From assembly GCA_015227615.1 (NCBI GenBank), contig JAALGZ010000035.1, positions 186,001 to 250,000 of the forward strand: a stretch of 64,000 nucleotides of DNA, read 5' to 3'. Of this stretch, positions 50,572 to 61,159 are shown piece after piece; position 1 is the first letter of the stretch, and the number at the start of each line of letters is the position of its first letter. The notes beneath the pieces were generated by a model, which was given only the letters and a program-made list of their open reading frames with translations, had not been told where the DNA came from and did no database searches. Source of the stretch: Labyrinthula sp. Ha. Taxonomy: Eukaryota; Sar; Bigyra; Labyrinthulida; Labyrinthulaceae. The translations under genes and the position numbers were made by a program.

Positions 50572-51645
50572 CTATTATTGATTAGTTTAAGGGATTAACT
50601 TATTTATCTATATTGTTGCTATATTATTTTATGTGCTTTTGGTTATTGAAATGTAGAGTAAATTGAGTTCAAATTCTATATTTTCTACAGTTCATAGTTA
50701 AGAAAGAAAGAATAAACAAAGGATTATATCTATATAGTTTAGATAAGAGTTTGAAACAAGATGAAAAAAAAGAGAAGGTATTAATCATTGAAAAATCATA
50801 TTTAATAGAGATATGGATAGTAATATGAGAAGCACTTAATTATCTTTGCTCAATGTTAAAGGAAATTTAGCATCTCGTAACCATACTAAGGAAAAAATGT
50901 TACACTTTAAACAACTGAGCTACAAAGAAACAGTAAGAAGTACTAAGAAAGTATTGTGTAATAAGAATCAAAAAAAAATATAGGATTTGTGAAGCTGTTA
51001 GATAAGACAGTACACAAGGAGCAGATACTTTTAGGGTTTGCCTAACAGGAATCTTTCCAAGAATTAGTGCAGATATTTGAGAAATAAACTAGGTGGCACA
51101 CTATACATAAAACATTCTGTTAAATGATTAAGTTTTTCTTAAAGTTGTATAGATGTATTTGCTCTTATAAGAGCATACTGGATCTGTAATAAACTTAGAA
51201 GCTTAAGCATAAGGAATGCGTTGAAATAATATCGACAATTAATAGAATGAAAATAGAATAACTAGTGAAGTGTGTAAAAATAGGGTTTTAAGTGAAAAGA
51301 ACTTGCATAATATGAACTATTGTATAATGCAAGATTTAAGTATTTAACTATAATAAACCTACAAGAAACAAAAGAATAATAACTGATACAGTTGAAAAAA
51401 AGAAATTCACTATTGGAAGTATAGTGTTCCTACTTTTTAGAGTAAAAATTGGTTTCTCAAATTTGTTGTTTGTTTGCCTTGCAGTTGATACCAAAGGAAT
51501 AATAGGTTTTTTTTGTCATAAACAGTTTTTTTCAAAAATTACACCTTGAACGTTTCTGTTATTTTGCAAATATACAATCATACACCTGGATTTTAGTAAG
51601 CTGAAGAGTATTATACCCAAATGTTATTTAATTAGAGTAATCTTA
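50572..51645. other. intergenic between convergent gene ends, 1.1 kb
   Basis: It contains the 3' flanks of the pseudogene and of the second protease gene. It is A+T-rich with no open frame of interest. Confidence 0.5.
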
Positions 51646-52551
51646 TTAAACACTACTTTCATAGGTATTTAACTTCTTTCTTCTTCTCAACATTGCGAAT
51701 AAAATTAATCCTGCAAACAGTCCAAGGAGTCCAATTCCTCCGACTACAACATATCTCCTAATTTGAGCTCTGTCATGATTTCTCTGCAGCGCAGCTTCTA
51801 AATCCGTGTTCTCAAACACTAACTCGTCATCAACCATCTCAATCAACTCACCCATATCCTCTGCCTCTTTTGGTAAACTGTATGCCTCAGCTTCATTGCT
51901 ATTTACATCATAACCAAGATCACGCAAAGCCTCTACTGAAACTTTAGAAAATGGGTTCCCATATCTACTAATGTAAGGTGTCATCAACTCATTGCCAAAC
52001 GTAGACTCTCTCCAATGCCCCGACTGATATTCATGAACCGGAACAAATCCTGATCCACCAAGAGATCTATATGCATCATTTCCAAAATTACCAGTGAAAC
52101 GGGGATCTTCTCCTCCCCCGTCTAGGATTAAACCTTTTCTAGTAAATCCACTCGTACCAATACCAACAGTATGCCCAAGTTCATGTCTAATAACATCATA
52201 TAGTCTTCCATTTGCTTCTTCACTATCTAAATCCTCTGAATCAACTGTAATTCGGCCCATACGTGCTTCTTCATTAATAAATCCACACGGTCCAGCTCTT
52301 GCAAGAACGTTCAAATATCCATCTATTGGTTCTATGCGAACAAACACATCGAGTCCATGGTTTCCCTCACCAGGTTGATAAACATAGTCTACACCACACA
52401 TACTAGAGATATCAAATGCTTCTGTAGTTGTCCATGGTTGAACATTTGGGTGACTGTTAATAATAGCGTTCCAATCAGCAGCAGCTGCTTCGAAAATAGC
52501 TTTCTGTGAATCACTCACGGGGTCAGTATAGATTAATCTAATGTAGGACAT
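51646..52551 (-). CDS. leishmanolysin-like (M8) zinc metalloprotease with C-terminal membrane anchor, paralog 2
   Basis: 301 aa, the same length as paralog 1 and alignable throughout at roughly half identity. HELGHTVGIG is at 123-132, the third ligand is probably His179 in SGHWRES, and the Met-turn is NELMTPY (187-193). VDSEDLDSEEANGRLYDV precedes the zinc helix, and DLGYDVNSNEAEAYSLP ends the domain. A TM helix at about 267-287 is followed by RRRKKLNTYESSV. The catalytic residues are intact, so the enzyme should be active. As in paralog 1, the protein starts at the first strand of the domain (MSYIRLIYTD versus MGYIRMFFND), and no signal peptide is visible. An upstream hydrophobic frame (52772-52533) is in a different frame, and I could not join it by any GT-AG intron that preserves the frame. 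Most identity is in the catalytic core; the TM and tail have diverged. Substrate and cellular side are unknown. Confidence 0.88.
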   Translation of the reverse strand: MSYIRLIYTDPVSDSQKAIFEAAAADWNAIINSHPNVQPWTTTEAFDISSMCGVDYVYQPGEGNHGLDVFVRIEPIDGYLNVLARAGPCGFINEEARMGRITVDSEDLDSEEANGRLYDVIRHELGHTVGIGTSGFTRKGLILDGGGEDPRFTGNFGNDAYRSLGGSGFVPVHEYQSGHWRESTFGNELMTPYISRYGNPFSKVSVEALRDLGYDVNSNEAEAYSLPKEAEDMGELIEMVDDELVFENTDLEAALQRNHDRAQIRRYVVVGGIGLLGLFAGLILFAMLRRRKKLNTYESSV

Positions 52552-54524
52552 TCCAGGTTCACTTTTCTAGTTTTTTTATTTCTTTTTGTTTTGATCTTGA
52601 ATAAATTAAGGATAATAGAATATAGTGAGAACATAGCTAGTAAGAGAAGACATTCCAAGGATAAGTAAGTGTTTTCCGGGTGTGTGTTTAAGTTACTCAA
52701 ATATATCCACCAGTTTATCCTGGGCGCAACTCGTGTTTGAAGCGTGTATTGTTCCACCCATTCGTACAGCATTCTTTTTGTGTTATTAGAAGCTTAAGCT
52801 AAACCATTGTATTCTGTTCTTTTTCTTCTTCTGTACGCGAAAGATACGTGTTTTTCTCTTATTGGTTAATTATTGTCCGGGCATTTTGTATATATTTAGA
52901 ACACTTGTCCTTCACTGATTGGTTAATTCAAATCTAATAATATTATACATAGAATGCTATGAAAAACAGAATATTCTTTTAGTAGATCGGAATATATGAA
53001 AGACTTACAGAATCTGACTTATATGTACAAGAATATTAAGCAGATGTAATAAAGTGGAGCGCCTAGAGGTTCGGTTGTGGAAGAAACTTGAGTTAGGTAC
53101 CGGATTCTACAGAAGTATTGACATTGAAAGAAATGTAAGGCACTTCCCGAAGACTCAATATAATTTCCACTGTAAAAGAGCTGTTTTATCTGGTATGTGA
53201 CTCTTTATTTGGTTGTAAACAAACAGGTTTACTGTAAGGGTTCACTAATTTATTTATAAGGGTATAATGTAAGCAAGAAGTTCTCTCCTGCAGCATGTAC
53301 GGACAGAAAAAGTCTTGGACATTGGTGAAAACTGATAATTTTCTGGAGTCACTTGTTCACTCGGAAACAGCATTAATCCCGCAACTTATTTGAACATCCC
53401 CGAAAAACGAACATCTGCTTATATAGACTTTTGTTCTTTGCGATGTGATCAATTTGTTTATTTGTTTCCCTGAATTACTCTTACAGTATCATCTGTCAAA
53501 TATCAATCAAGCCTATTTCAGCTGCACTTAGATATTGTTTCCGCATTTTTTTTGTTAAATAAACTATCCCAAAGGTGTACCATATATCCAAATCATATAC
53601 TTTGTGTCTGAAAGCACTAGACCTATAATCCTTGTGGCAATTAAACAAAGCCTCCCTTCAAATTTTACGCTTTAGACAGTCATTATTTCGATCTCATATA
53701 AAACAGAATCTATATGAGTCTAAGAAAATGAACAAAACTTAGGTTTATTCTAAACACAAAAAGGTTTAATATACCGATTAATAATTAACTACTCTATTTT
53801 CTTCCTTTAAAAGCCAGAAGTTTAGATTAATCTCTTAAAGCAATTATTCTCAACTGTACTCGCCAAAGTAAAAGTATGAACTGAACTTAGGGAACAAGTT
53901 GCAAAGTTTTAAGGTATGAAATCAGCTCTTATCTGAGAGAGGAACCGGCAGTTTCATGTAGAATATTTGAGTTAGCAATCAATTTTGTTCAAGATTTCGT
54001 GTTATAGGGAAGAAAAAAGCACACACAGTAATCTCAAGAAAAGAAGTCGCAGATTCCAGAGAGTCTACTACAACTAATAATCTTTTTGTGAAGGTCAACT
54101 TGAAAGTTCAAATCTGCTGAGGTTAGTCAAAAGGATCTCTCTCTTGCCTTACTGCACTCGAAATATTAAATGTTCTCTCTTTTATAAATAATTTTTTTTT
54201 GGTACAACTAAAGGAATACAAATCTTATCTACACAGATATAGCTAACACTTTCCACAATCCTACCATTAGGTAAAAACAATGAAACTTTCTAAAGTAGAT
54301 AATATTTTTTTTAAATAAGCTTGAAAATCTTTTTTTTCTTTGAAGTTTAAACCTCTCTTGGTGAGACAAGACAAATAAGCTGACTATACATATATTTATT
54401 TCCTGCTCCTTAGAGGAAAGCGAGAAAACCTCTAAGCCAAGTCCTAAATATAACTATACTAAACACTTAATAGATATAATATATATTTTTTAGACGTAAC
54501 GGGTTCTTTGCAAACATGTATCAG
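52552..54524. other. intergenic, 2 kb, no gene recognised
   Basis: It contains the promoter side of protease paralog 2 and the 3' flank of the EEP gene. There is no protein-like frame apart from the rejected hydrophobic frame next to the protease start. Confidence 0.5.
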
Positions 54525-55616
54525 TTACAATACAAGAACACAGCTAAGCCAAGTGTGATCACTTGCTTCAGTTTCACTTGGAAACCTCTGCCCTCTGTCA
54601 ATAGTTCTCACAACCTCTCTAAGATCTCTAACTTCAGTTACATCTTGGAAGCCGGAGAAGAATATATAGTCGAGACATTTTTTCTTATGGCTTCCCTTTG
54701 ACCCTGACATAGTATATTTTACCTCCTCGTCATTCTTTTTCACAAATGCACTATCGACTTTGCTAATTCCGTGCACTAGTCCAGCTTCTGTTACTTCTTC
54801 AATATCTTCATTTTTTTTAAGAGCCTCCCAATGATCTTTCTGCTGTTCTTTGGTTCTTGTTCTAACTTCTCTAAAATTTTTGCTATCTTGTAAATGCTGT
54901 ACGAGATGAGCAACTGGTCTAACATTTTCCCAGTTTCCATTGGTTATATGATAATAAGTTCCTGTTTTTTTCGGTGTAAGATTGAAATCACCTGCAAGTA
55001 TCAATGGTAAATCCTCAGCTTTCTTTTGTATATACTTCAAAAGTAAACCAGCATGAATGTCTAGGATCCGTTTCTTGTCGTTAACAGCAGGCATATGATA
55101 AGTTGCAAGACAGAATTCTTTACCTGTGTATTTGTGTTGAAGTATAGCCCATATGCAACCATTAGAAAAAGTCTTGGCTCTTGATATGAATTTTAAAGTT
55201 TTCTCTGAGTAATTTTTTAAATATCTGTCATCATATGTTTCCTCATCTGGCCAATGAATAGTATCTATTATTCTTCTTGAATCCGCCTTCCTTACTTCAA
55301 AGTCGGAGGGAACTGCCAAGAATACACTGCAATATGGAGATCCAATATCTTCGCACTTATTTGGAATAGGAGTGTATGAATTTTTGATAAAAAAGTCTAT
55401 AAGAAGCTCCTGCCAGTCTCTATTGACCTCCTGAAGACAAAATACACAATTAGGAGTATTTGTGATATTGTGCTCCAAAACTTGTTTTATCTTTTCAAAT
55501 CTTTCGTCGGGATTTAGGTGTTCAGGGTTTGCATTTGGATGGTTATTAGGAGTCGAGAAATCAGGTGAGAGAAGATTGTAAGTAACAACTCCAACTTCTA
55601 GGTTTTCTGCCGCCAT
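54525..55616 (-). CDS. endonuclease/exonuclease/phosphatase (EEP) family protein, CCR4/nocturnin-like
   Basis: 363 aa, one exon. The EEP motifs occur in order: TYNLLSP (Asn14), CVFCLQEVN (catalytic Glu63), CLATYHMPA (His174), LILAGDFNLTP (Asp210, Asn212), LDYIFFSG (Asp316) and ASDHTW (Asp353, His354). The complete set of metal-binding and acid/base residues suggests an active Mg-dependent phosphodiesterase. The TYNLLSP start and LQEVN spacing are most like CCR4/nocturnin/2'-phosphodiesterase proteins, which remove poly(A) tails or cleave 2'-5' or phospho-nucleotide substrates. Neither a leucine-rich-repeat N-terminus (as in CCR4) nor a targeting peptide is present, so it is probably cytosolic. 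A charged insertion (about 255-305) separates the GDFN and DYIFFSG motifs. A distant alternative is a sphingomyelinase or inositol-phosphatase branch. Confidence 0.85.
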   Translation of the reverse strand: MAAENLEVGVVTYNLLSPDFSTPNNHPNANPEHLNPDERFEKIKQVLEHNITNTPNCVFCLQEVNRDWQELLIDFFIKNSYTPIPNKCEDIGSPYCSVFLAVPSDFEVRKADSRRIIDTIHWPDEETYDDRYLKNYSEKTLKFISRAKTFSNGCIWAILQHKYTGKEFCLATYHMPAVNDKKRILDIHAGLLLKYIQKKAEDLPLILAGDFNLTPKKTGTYYHITNGNWENVRPVAHLVQHLQDSKNFREVRTRTKEQQKDHWEALKKNEDIEEVTEAGLVHGISKVDSAFVKKNDEEVKYTMSGSKGSHKKKCLDYIFFSGFQDVTEVRDLREVVRTIDRGQRFPSETEASDHTWLSCVLVL

Positions 55617-56815
55617 TCTTTCACTAGTTTTTGTGACTTATTTAACTTAATTTCGTACGAATTCTTTTCTAAATTATCTTTGGTTCAACTTGAATTTAAT
55701 TTGTTTTTGTGTTAAAAATAGTTGCAAAATCATTTTTCTGCCAGGTAGCGGTTCCGCTTCGATTTTACTTCATTCTTTAGAACGAATCTTATCCCCCAAT
55801 TTGTTTTTTACTCAAATCACCGGGTAATCCCGTATTGAGGTAATTAAAAATATTCAAGAAGAGCCAGATATAGGTTTTCCCAAATTTTCCTGTAATCTCT
55901 CTTCGAATTTTACTCAGAGGGAGATTATAAGTGTGTAAAAAAAGCAATGGGTACTTTTTTAACACGTGTACAAATCATTGTTGAATACAATGGTATATTA
56001 CCATACACTTCATATAAATGAATATACAACTTTTCAGAGGTTAAGGGGGGGATAGTATTTATCTACGCTGGAGTAATTTACGTCACTTTTCCGGTAGGGA
56101 ATGTAGGAGGATTTAGACGAGACATACCAGCAAGGATTTCCAGTGGAATTCCGTAAACACTACCAGTAGATTAACAACACAACCCCAAGGTCCAACACTC
56201 TGAACTCCAGCCCATACTTTGACAAAATATAGAGGGGGTTAGGAAAAAAGTGAGGTGTAGTAAGAGGTACCAAGTAAATATTTGTAGTTAAAACACCTTA
56301 AAATATGAAGTTGTATTGGCCTAGCATAGCGGGTTGCCTTTCATGCTCCTCGTGTCTTTAAAAATGGTCCCCATTACTGGGCCCTCGATGAAGATGAGGA
56401 TTGATTTACATTTTCTTCCTTCTTTTGAGCATAGATACGTTCGAATGGGTACATTTGATAAGAATGAAGGCTTAGGAGAAAGGCATTAACAATTTTAAAG
56501 GCCTGAAGTTAAATACTAAATTTAAGACAATTCAGATTTCTGAACGGCATAGAAACTTTAAGGTTAATAGGGTTCAGTTAACACAAGAAGTATCAATACA
56601 TTCTCAGCAGAAAGGTATCAACTTCATAGTAAAGGAAATTCTCTGGTTCATTTTTTCTTGATCTGCTTCATTCTTGTGTGCTTTCTTTCTTTTTGTCATT
56701 TTGTTTTTAATTGTTAGATCTTGATTATTAATTTGGGAAAATTATGTTATTGGTAATAAAGGAAGAGTGAACTTCCAGAGACTGGCCTCCCATAACCCTA
56801 TTCCGATATGTTTAC
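55617..56815. other. intergenic, 1.2 kb, promoter side of the EEP gene
   Basis: No open frame or repeat recognised. It ends at the left edge of duplicated block copy 2. Confidence 0.5.
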
Positions 56816-56978
56816 AAAATTAAATAGTTTCTGAGAAAGGTGTCAATAATTAGAGTTGGAAATATTACGTACTACTGGGGCCATCGTAATTTAACTAGTC
56901 ATTATAATTTTAAATTTTGTCACTAAATAATTCTAGATATTTTGATAAAAATGTGTATGAAGTCACCCACTGAGCAAA
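56816..56978. repeat. 163-bp inverted segment at the end of the duplicated block
   Basis: Exact reverse complement of 41596-41758 except for one base (C instead of G in the AATTCTAGATATT word near 56930-56940). The rest of the block around it is in the same orientation in both copies, so a small inversion happened in one copy after, or during, the duplication. Confidence 0.88.
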
Positions 56979-58802
56979 GTAGAGTAAAATATCCTTGCGA
57001 TTGATTAACAAAAATTTGTCCCAAAGGCGCTTAATCAAACAGATGTGTACTTTCCATAGCCTTGCAAAATCGGAGACTCTTACAGTTATAACTAAACATA
57101 AACATCAACTTGCATATGCCAATGCTTATATTTAATGCTTAATACGTTAAGTCACCATGTCAATTGAAAACATTAACTCTCATGCACAGATTCATAGATA
57201 CCGAAACATTTAATCTATGTATTTTTCTTATCAATCTTTTAATTTTTTCCGTTACCTTTAATGCTCCAATCTTCGCTTGCTCTGGCTCTCATTTCCAAGA
57301 TTTGTCAAATTTATTTTCTACTTTGGTTAGCTTCGTCATGAATCTTTTACCCCTTATTGATAGCCGTAGATTCTTTTGAAGTGTTTATTCTACGGACCAT
57401 TACATTCTTATATACTAGTTTACATTTCACCCCGCTTAATTTATATAGCCTCTGACTGTCGATGTCAATTTTTTTCTTCCATTCTTCTGCAAATGGGGTT
57501 TTTCTAATACATATATTACTGAGCCTATATTAAATTTCATAGTTCTAAAAAAACACATATGATAAGATTATTTCTTTTGTTCATTCTTGGTGTATTTATT
57601 GATGCAGAATTCACATCATACTATCTTGCTTCCCAACTCTAAATGATATGGGTAGTTTAATACATCCCAATTCACAAGATTCCACTCTAAGATCACAGCT
57701 AGAAGCTCTAATCTCGGAAACTTTAAATAATTGGAAAAAATATTTTTTTCTCAATTTCCGATACGTTGTCATTTTATCTGCTGGTTCATTAGTTTCAGAA
57801 TCGTGCTCGAGAGTGTGAAGCCTGTTATCAATTATTTCCAAACATTGTTCGTGAAAATAAGTTGGAAAATGTAGTTAAAATACTTTGGTAAATACTTCGC
57901 AATTTTAGAACATTACCATTTTAATTAGTATCCAAATCAAGTACAATAAACTCTGTATATAGTATGAGTTTTGTTACTGGCAAAATTTTTGTGACATCAC
58001 TCTTGTCAAACTGATACTATGTTCTTCTTAGTTAATAAAAATTTCATGTGGGTACACATTTTGCAGCAATAGTCTATGAAATACAACAGTACACAAGAAA
58101 TAAATGTCTTTCGACAATTACCGATCCTTTCGCCTCCTACAACCTCGGATTGGAAACAGATATTGCACAAGTGTTGATATGACGCCCTTTCTCTAAATGA
58201 ATTAGGTGGGAAAGGGGTAGAATATACCAAAATAGTGAGTTTCTCTTCAGTTTTTTATACTCGGTACAGCAACAAGTAGAAGTAAAGTTATATTCTTTAA
58301 TTCCAAGATCAAAGCTCAAAAAAAGTAAGTAACACCTTTGTATTGGAATTGCAACAAAAACTCATTAAGACTCCAGGGCTCTCAAGCCACAAAAATTCTT
58401 GGTACACATATATTGAAAAATCAGATCCTAGAGAGCACTCATCTAAAAATGAGCCAAGGCAATATTGGTCTAATCAAAATAACCTTACACAAAAACATTT
58501 TTGCTACAAGTTCTATATTTTATTGTTATTGCTTAGAATCACTCGGTACAAACATCAACAGTATATTAACACTATCTGCTATTTGCTTGTCAAGTGGGAG
58601 AAAAATAAACAAAGTACAGTTGGAGTAAGCTAACAGACACACCTAAGGAATACCTTAAGTACTCAATAGTACAATATCAAAACATAACATAAAATGAATC
58701 GAAGAGCCAGGAAGGGTTCTCGCTGTCTTACTTACCCCCAACGTTTACTTTCCCCCTCTTTCAACGAATAATTAAACTGGAGTTCTAAGATACAGGAATT
58801 AA
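56816..58802. repeat. 2-kb duplicated block, copy 2 (left end inverted)
   Basis: Direct copy of 41759-43583 at 56979-58802, preceded by 163 bp (56816-56978) that is the reverse complement of 41596-41758. Both inversion junctions fall at the trinucleotide TAC on the left (56813-56815) and GTA on the right (56979-56981). The same TAC and GTA bracket the uninverted segment in copy 1 (41593-41595 has TAC shifted by one base pair context; 41759-41761 is GTA). On the right, homology stops after AGGAATTAA and the LINE-like fossil begins at once. The block and copy 1 form a 15.2-kb direct repeat pair that encloses the pseudogene, one protease gene and the EEP gene. Confidence 0.85.
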
Positions 58803-60540
58803 CCATCGTCAAAGTCTATGAAATATTTAGAAAACAAGAATATAAGATTAAGGCACTGAAAAACCTCTGCTGCGGAAAAATGATTCATACTTACAAACAA
58901 TAATGCTCCAAAGATGAACCAGTATCATCTCGGCAAGTAGTTCTTCTTAACACAATTCGCAAATTGTTAACCAAAGCCATCAACGAAAGGATAAATGGTA
59001 TAAACTTGAAGTTACCTAACTATCAAAATACCTTTAAAGAACAAAACCTAACATCTAGAAAAATAGAGCTACTGAACAGAGTGATAAAAGTAGCACTGAA
59101 ATAGAGAATTGAACTAAAATTTTTTTTCGTGGATTTGGAATAACCTTCGATAATATTTCTCATAGCTTTCTGGTAAATTCTGTACTGGAACGGAATATTT
59201 CAAAAAAGATGAAAAAAAATATTTTTCTACTTTACAAGAAACCTAAATTTCAAGCTGCTAAAGGATTGCAGAGAAGCTTACAAGTTAACCTCTGTAGAGG
59301 TGCGGTTCAAGAAGACTCCTTATGTTTCTCTCTTTATATTTTAGCACTAAATTGAATTACTAAAGAATAAAGTATCCTGATACAACTGAAATAGAACTAC
59401 TTTCACCTCATTACAAATGCTTTACCATTGCGGTTGATGCAATAGTTCTATGCCAGCAAATTAAAATATTACAAGTCTCGTTCAACAACTTTCTTCACTG
59501 GAACATGTGACTTCTCTAAAAATAAATATAAAGAAGAAGATCTTAGTAACAGACATTGGATTCAACCTCACAAAATTAATACCAGACCCCGATATAAATA
59601 ACACCCTCCAAAAGTTTTGCTGTGCGAGATGTGACAGATGCCTTAACAAGGTTTTCTCCCTGAAATACGATAAATTGTGCTGGTGTGATGAAACCAAGAA
59701 TAGAAGCAGAACTAATACTAGGGCAGTGAATCTAGCTCAACAGGTCATCGAACATAACCTTCATCCCAAACCAGACAACACTTTAATAGATGGGGAAAGT
59801 TTAGAAGCGCTCATAATGCTACAAGTAGAAAGAAACCAGGAACGAGAAGACGACGACAAGCAACCAGTACTGCCATTCGAAGACCCAGTAGCATATCAAC
59901 CAGGTCAAAAACATAGTATAGTCTATTATAGGGACAATGCCCTGCTGAAGGCTCATCATCCCCCAACATGTATTAATTCTATCAGTAGCTCCGAATAGGT
60001 AAACGTTTACTACCAAGAAATTCATGCTGAAAAAGCACATACACTGAAAGATATTCCCAAGAAACAATGGCCATAACAGTCCAGTTAGCAAATCACACAA
60101 CATACTTTGGAGTCCTGGAATATCTGGAACCCATTGACTAATTTTAAAAACATATCAACCCAGCTAACAACTGTAAGCTTCGTACAGCTGAAGCAAAATG
60201 AGACAGGTTACTTGTCTGGAACAAAGAACATGGTCACCAGCTGCTCACCCTGTACGGTACAAAGAACTAGTCTGTCCCTGCAGCTGAACATCGAAAATCA
60301 AGAAAACTCCAAATATCCCCCCAATTTCTTCTTGAACAGCTTTACTTGACTCTCCTGCATCTGTTGGCGCAAGAACATGCACACCAGTTAAACACCCAGC
60401 ATTCCCCAGGCCCGATCAAGACACTAGATAAACAAGAGCTGGAAAACAGCCACATCACAACAAACACATCAAAGACATGTTCATATCGACGGGTAACCTC
60501 AATTCTATCTCGCGGACCCAGCTCAAGCTCCTAAAGAAGA
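58803..60540 (+). mobile_element. LINE-like (non-LTR) reverse transcriptase fossil
   Basis: Translated fragments follow the order of a non-LTR reverse transcriptase. VVLLNTIRKLLTKAINERI (about 58940-59000) resembles the RPIxLLNTxxKxxxKxxxxRL segment. Next comes FFVDLE (about 59125-59145) and a block like the KAFDxIxHxxL segment. A GAVQEDSLCFSLYI block (about 59300-59340) then matches the GVRQGxxLSPxLF segment. Downstream is a 163-codon open frame (59507-59998) with CCARCDRC and CWC cysteines that may be the C-terminal part of the element, but I cannot match it. The catalytic-Asp box region is not clearly seen, and several breaks interrupt the element. It starts right at the end of the duplicated block, so its 5' part is missing or lies displaced. 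The 59.5-60.6 kb part is visibly richer in G+C than its surroundings. Confidence 0.6.
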
Positions 60541-61159
60541 CCAGATAAAGCACGCGAAGCCTCTTGATCCCACTTGCATGGTTTCTGTCATGTTTTGTTT
60601 TTCCGATTATGTTTTGAATGGAATTTTGGATAATTGACAAATCCCTGCTAGAAGCACTTTATACAACCAATGATAACCCAGAATCCTGTCACAGAAACCA
60701 ATTAGATGATCTATATAGATCAAGTAATCGGCGTTAAGATCCCATACGCTGCAAGGAGTAAGGCCAGATGGCCCAGTTAGCTCCTTAAACATACATATAT
60801 GTATCATGATGCCCTGAAGTTGTCTTTGGAATTCATCTGAGGACATAATGGGTAATCTAAGAGAACTACGTATTCTATGATATATAAAATATTAACTAAC
60901 ATAAGTTAAAGGAAAACTATGACGGGAAGTCCAAATATATCTAACTAACTCTGAAAAACTCATAATCATGTACAAAAAATTCTAAAAGTACAGTAACATA
61001 TAAACTTAAATCACAATCAATGCACCCTCTATCCATATTCCCTGAACCATGAAGAAAGATATATACGCTCCTGTACCTCAGCCTAACTTTCTTTTTTTAC
61101 TCCTTGGTTTATCAGACAAACCAGCAAATTCAAAATCAAACTCATTGAGCAAGAAAAAA
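60541..61159. other. intergenic, 5' flank of the choice-of-anchor-B gene
   Basis: No gene recognised. The frame of the downstream gene is open back to an ATG at 61049, but the hydrophobic signal peptide begins at 61160, so 61049-61159 is treated as leader. Confidence 0.5.

Noticed and set aside
52533-52772. Hydrophobic open frame next to protease paralog 2 as a possible signal-peptide exon
   Set aside because: It is in a different frame. No GT-AG intron with a donor like the others joins it in frame to the protease, and paralog 1 has no equivalent.
61049-61159. Longer N-terminus of the choice-of-anchor-B protein from the ATG at 61049
   Set aside because: It would place 37 residues before a clear signal peptide; the ATG at 61160 directly opens the signal peptide.
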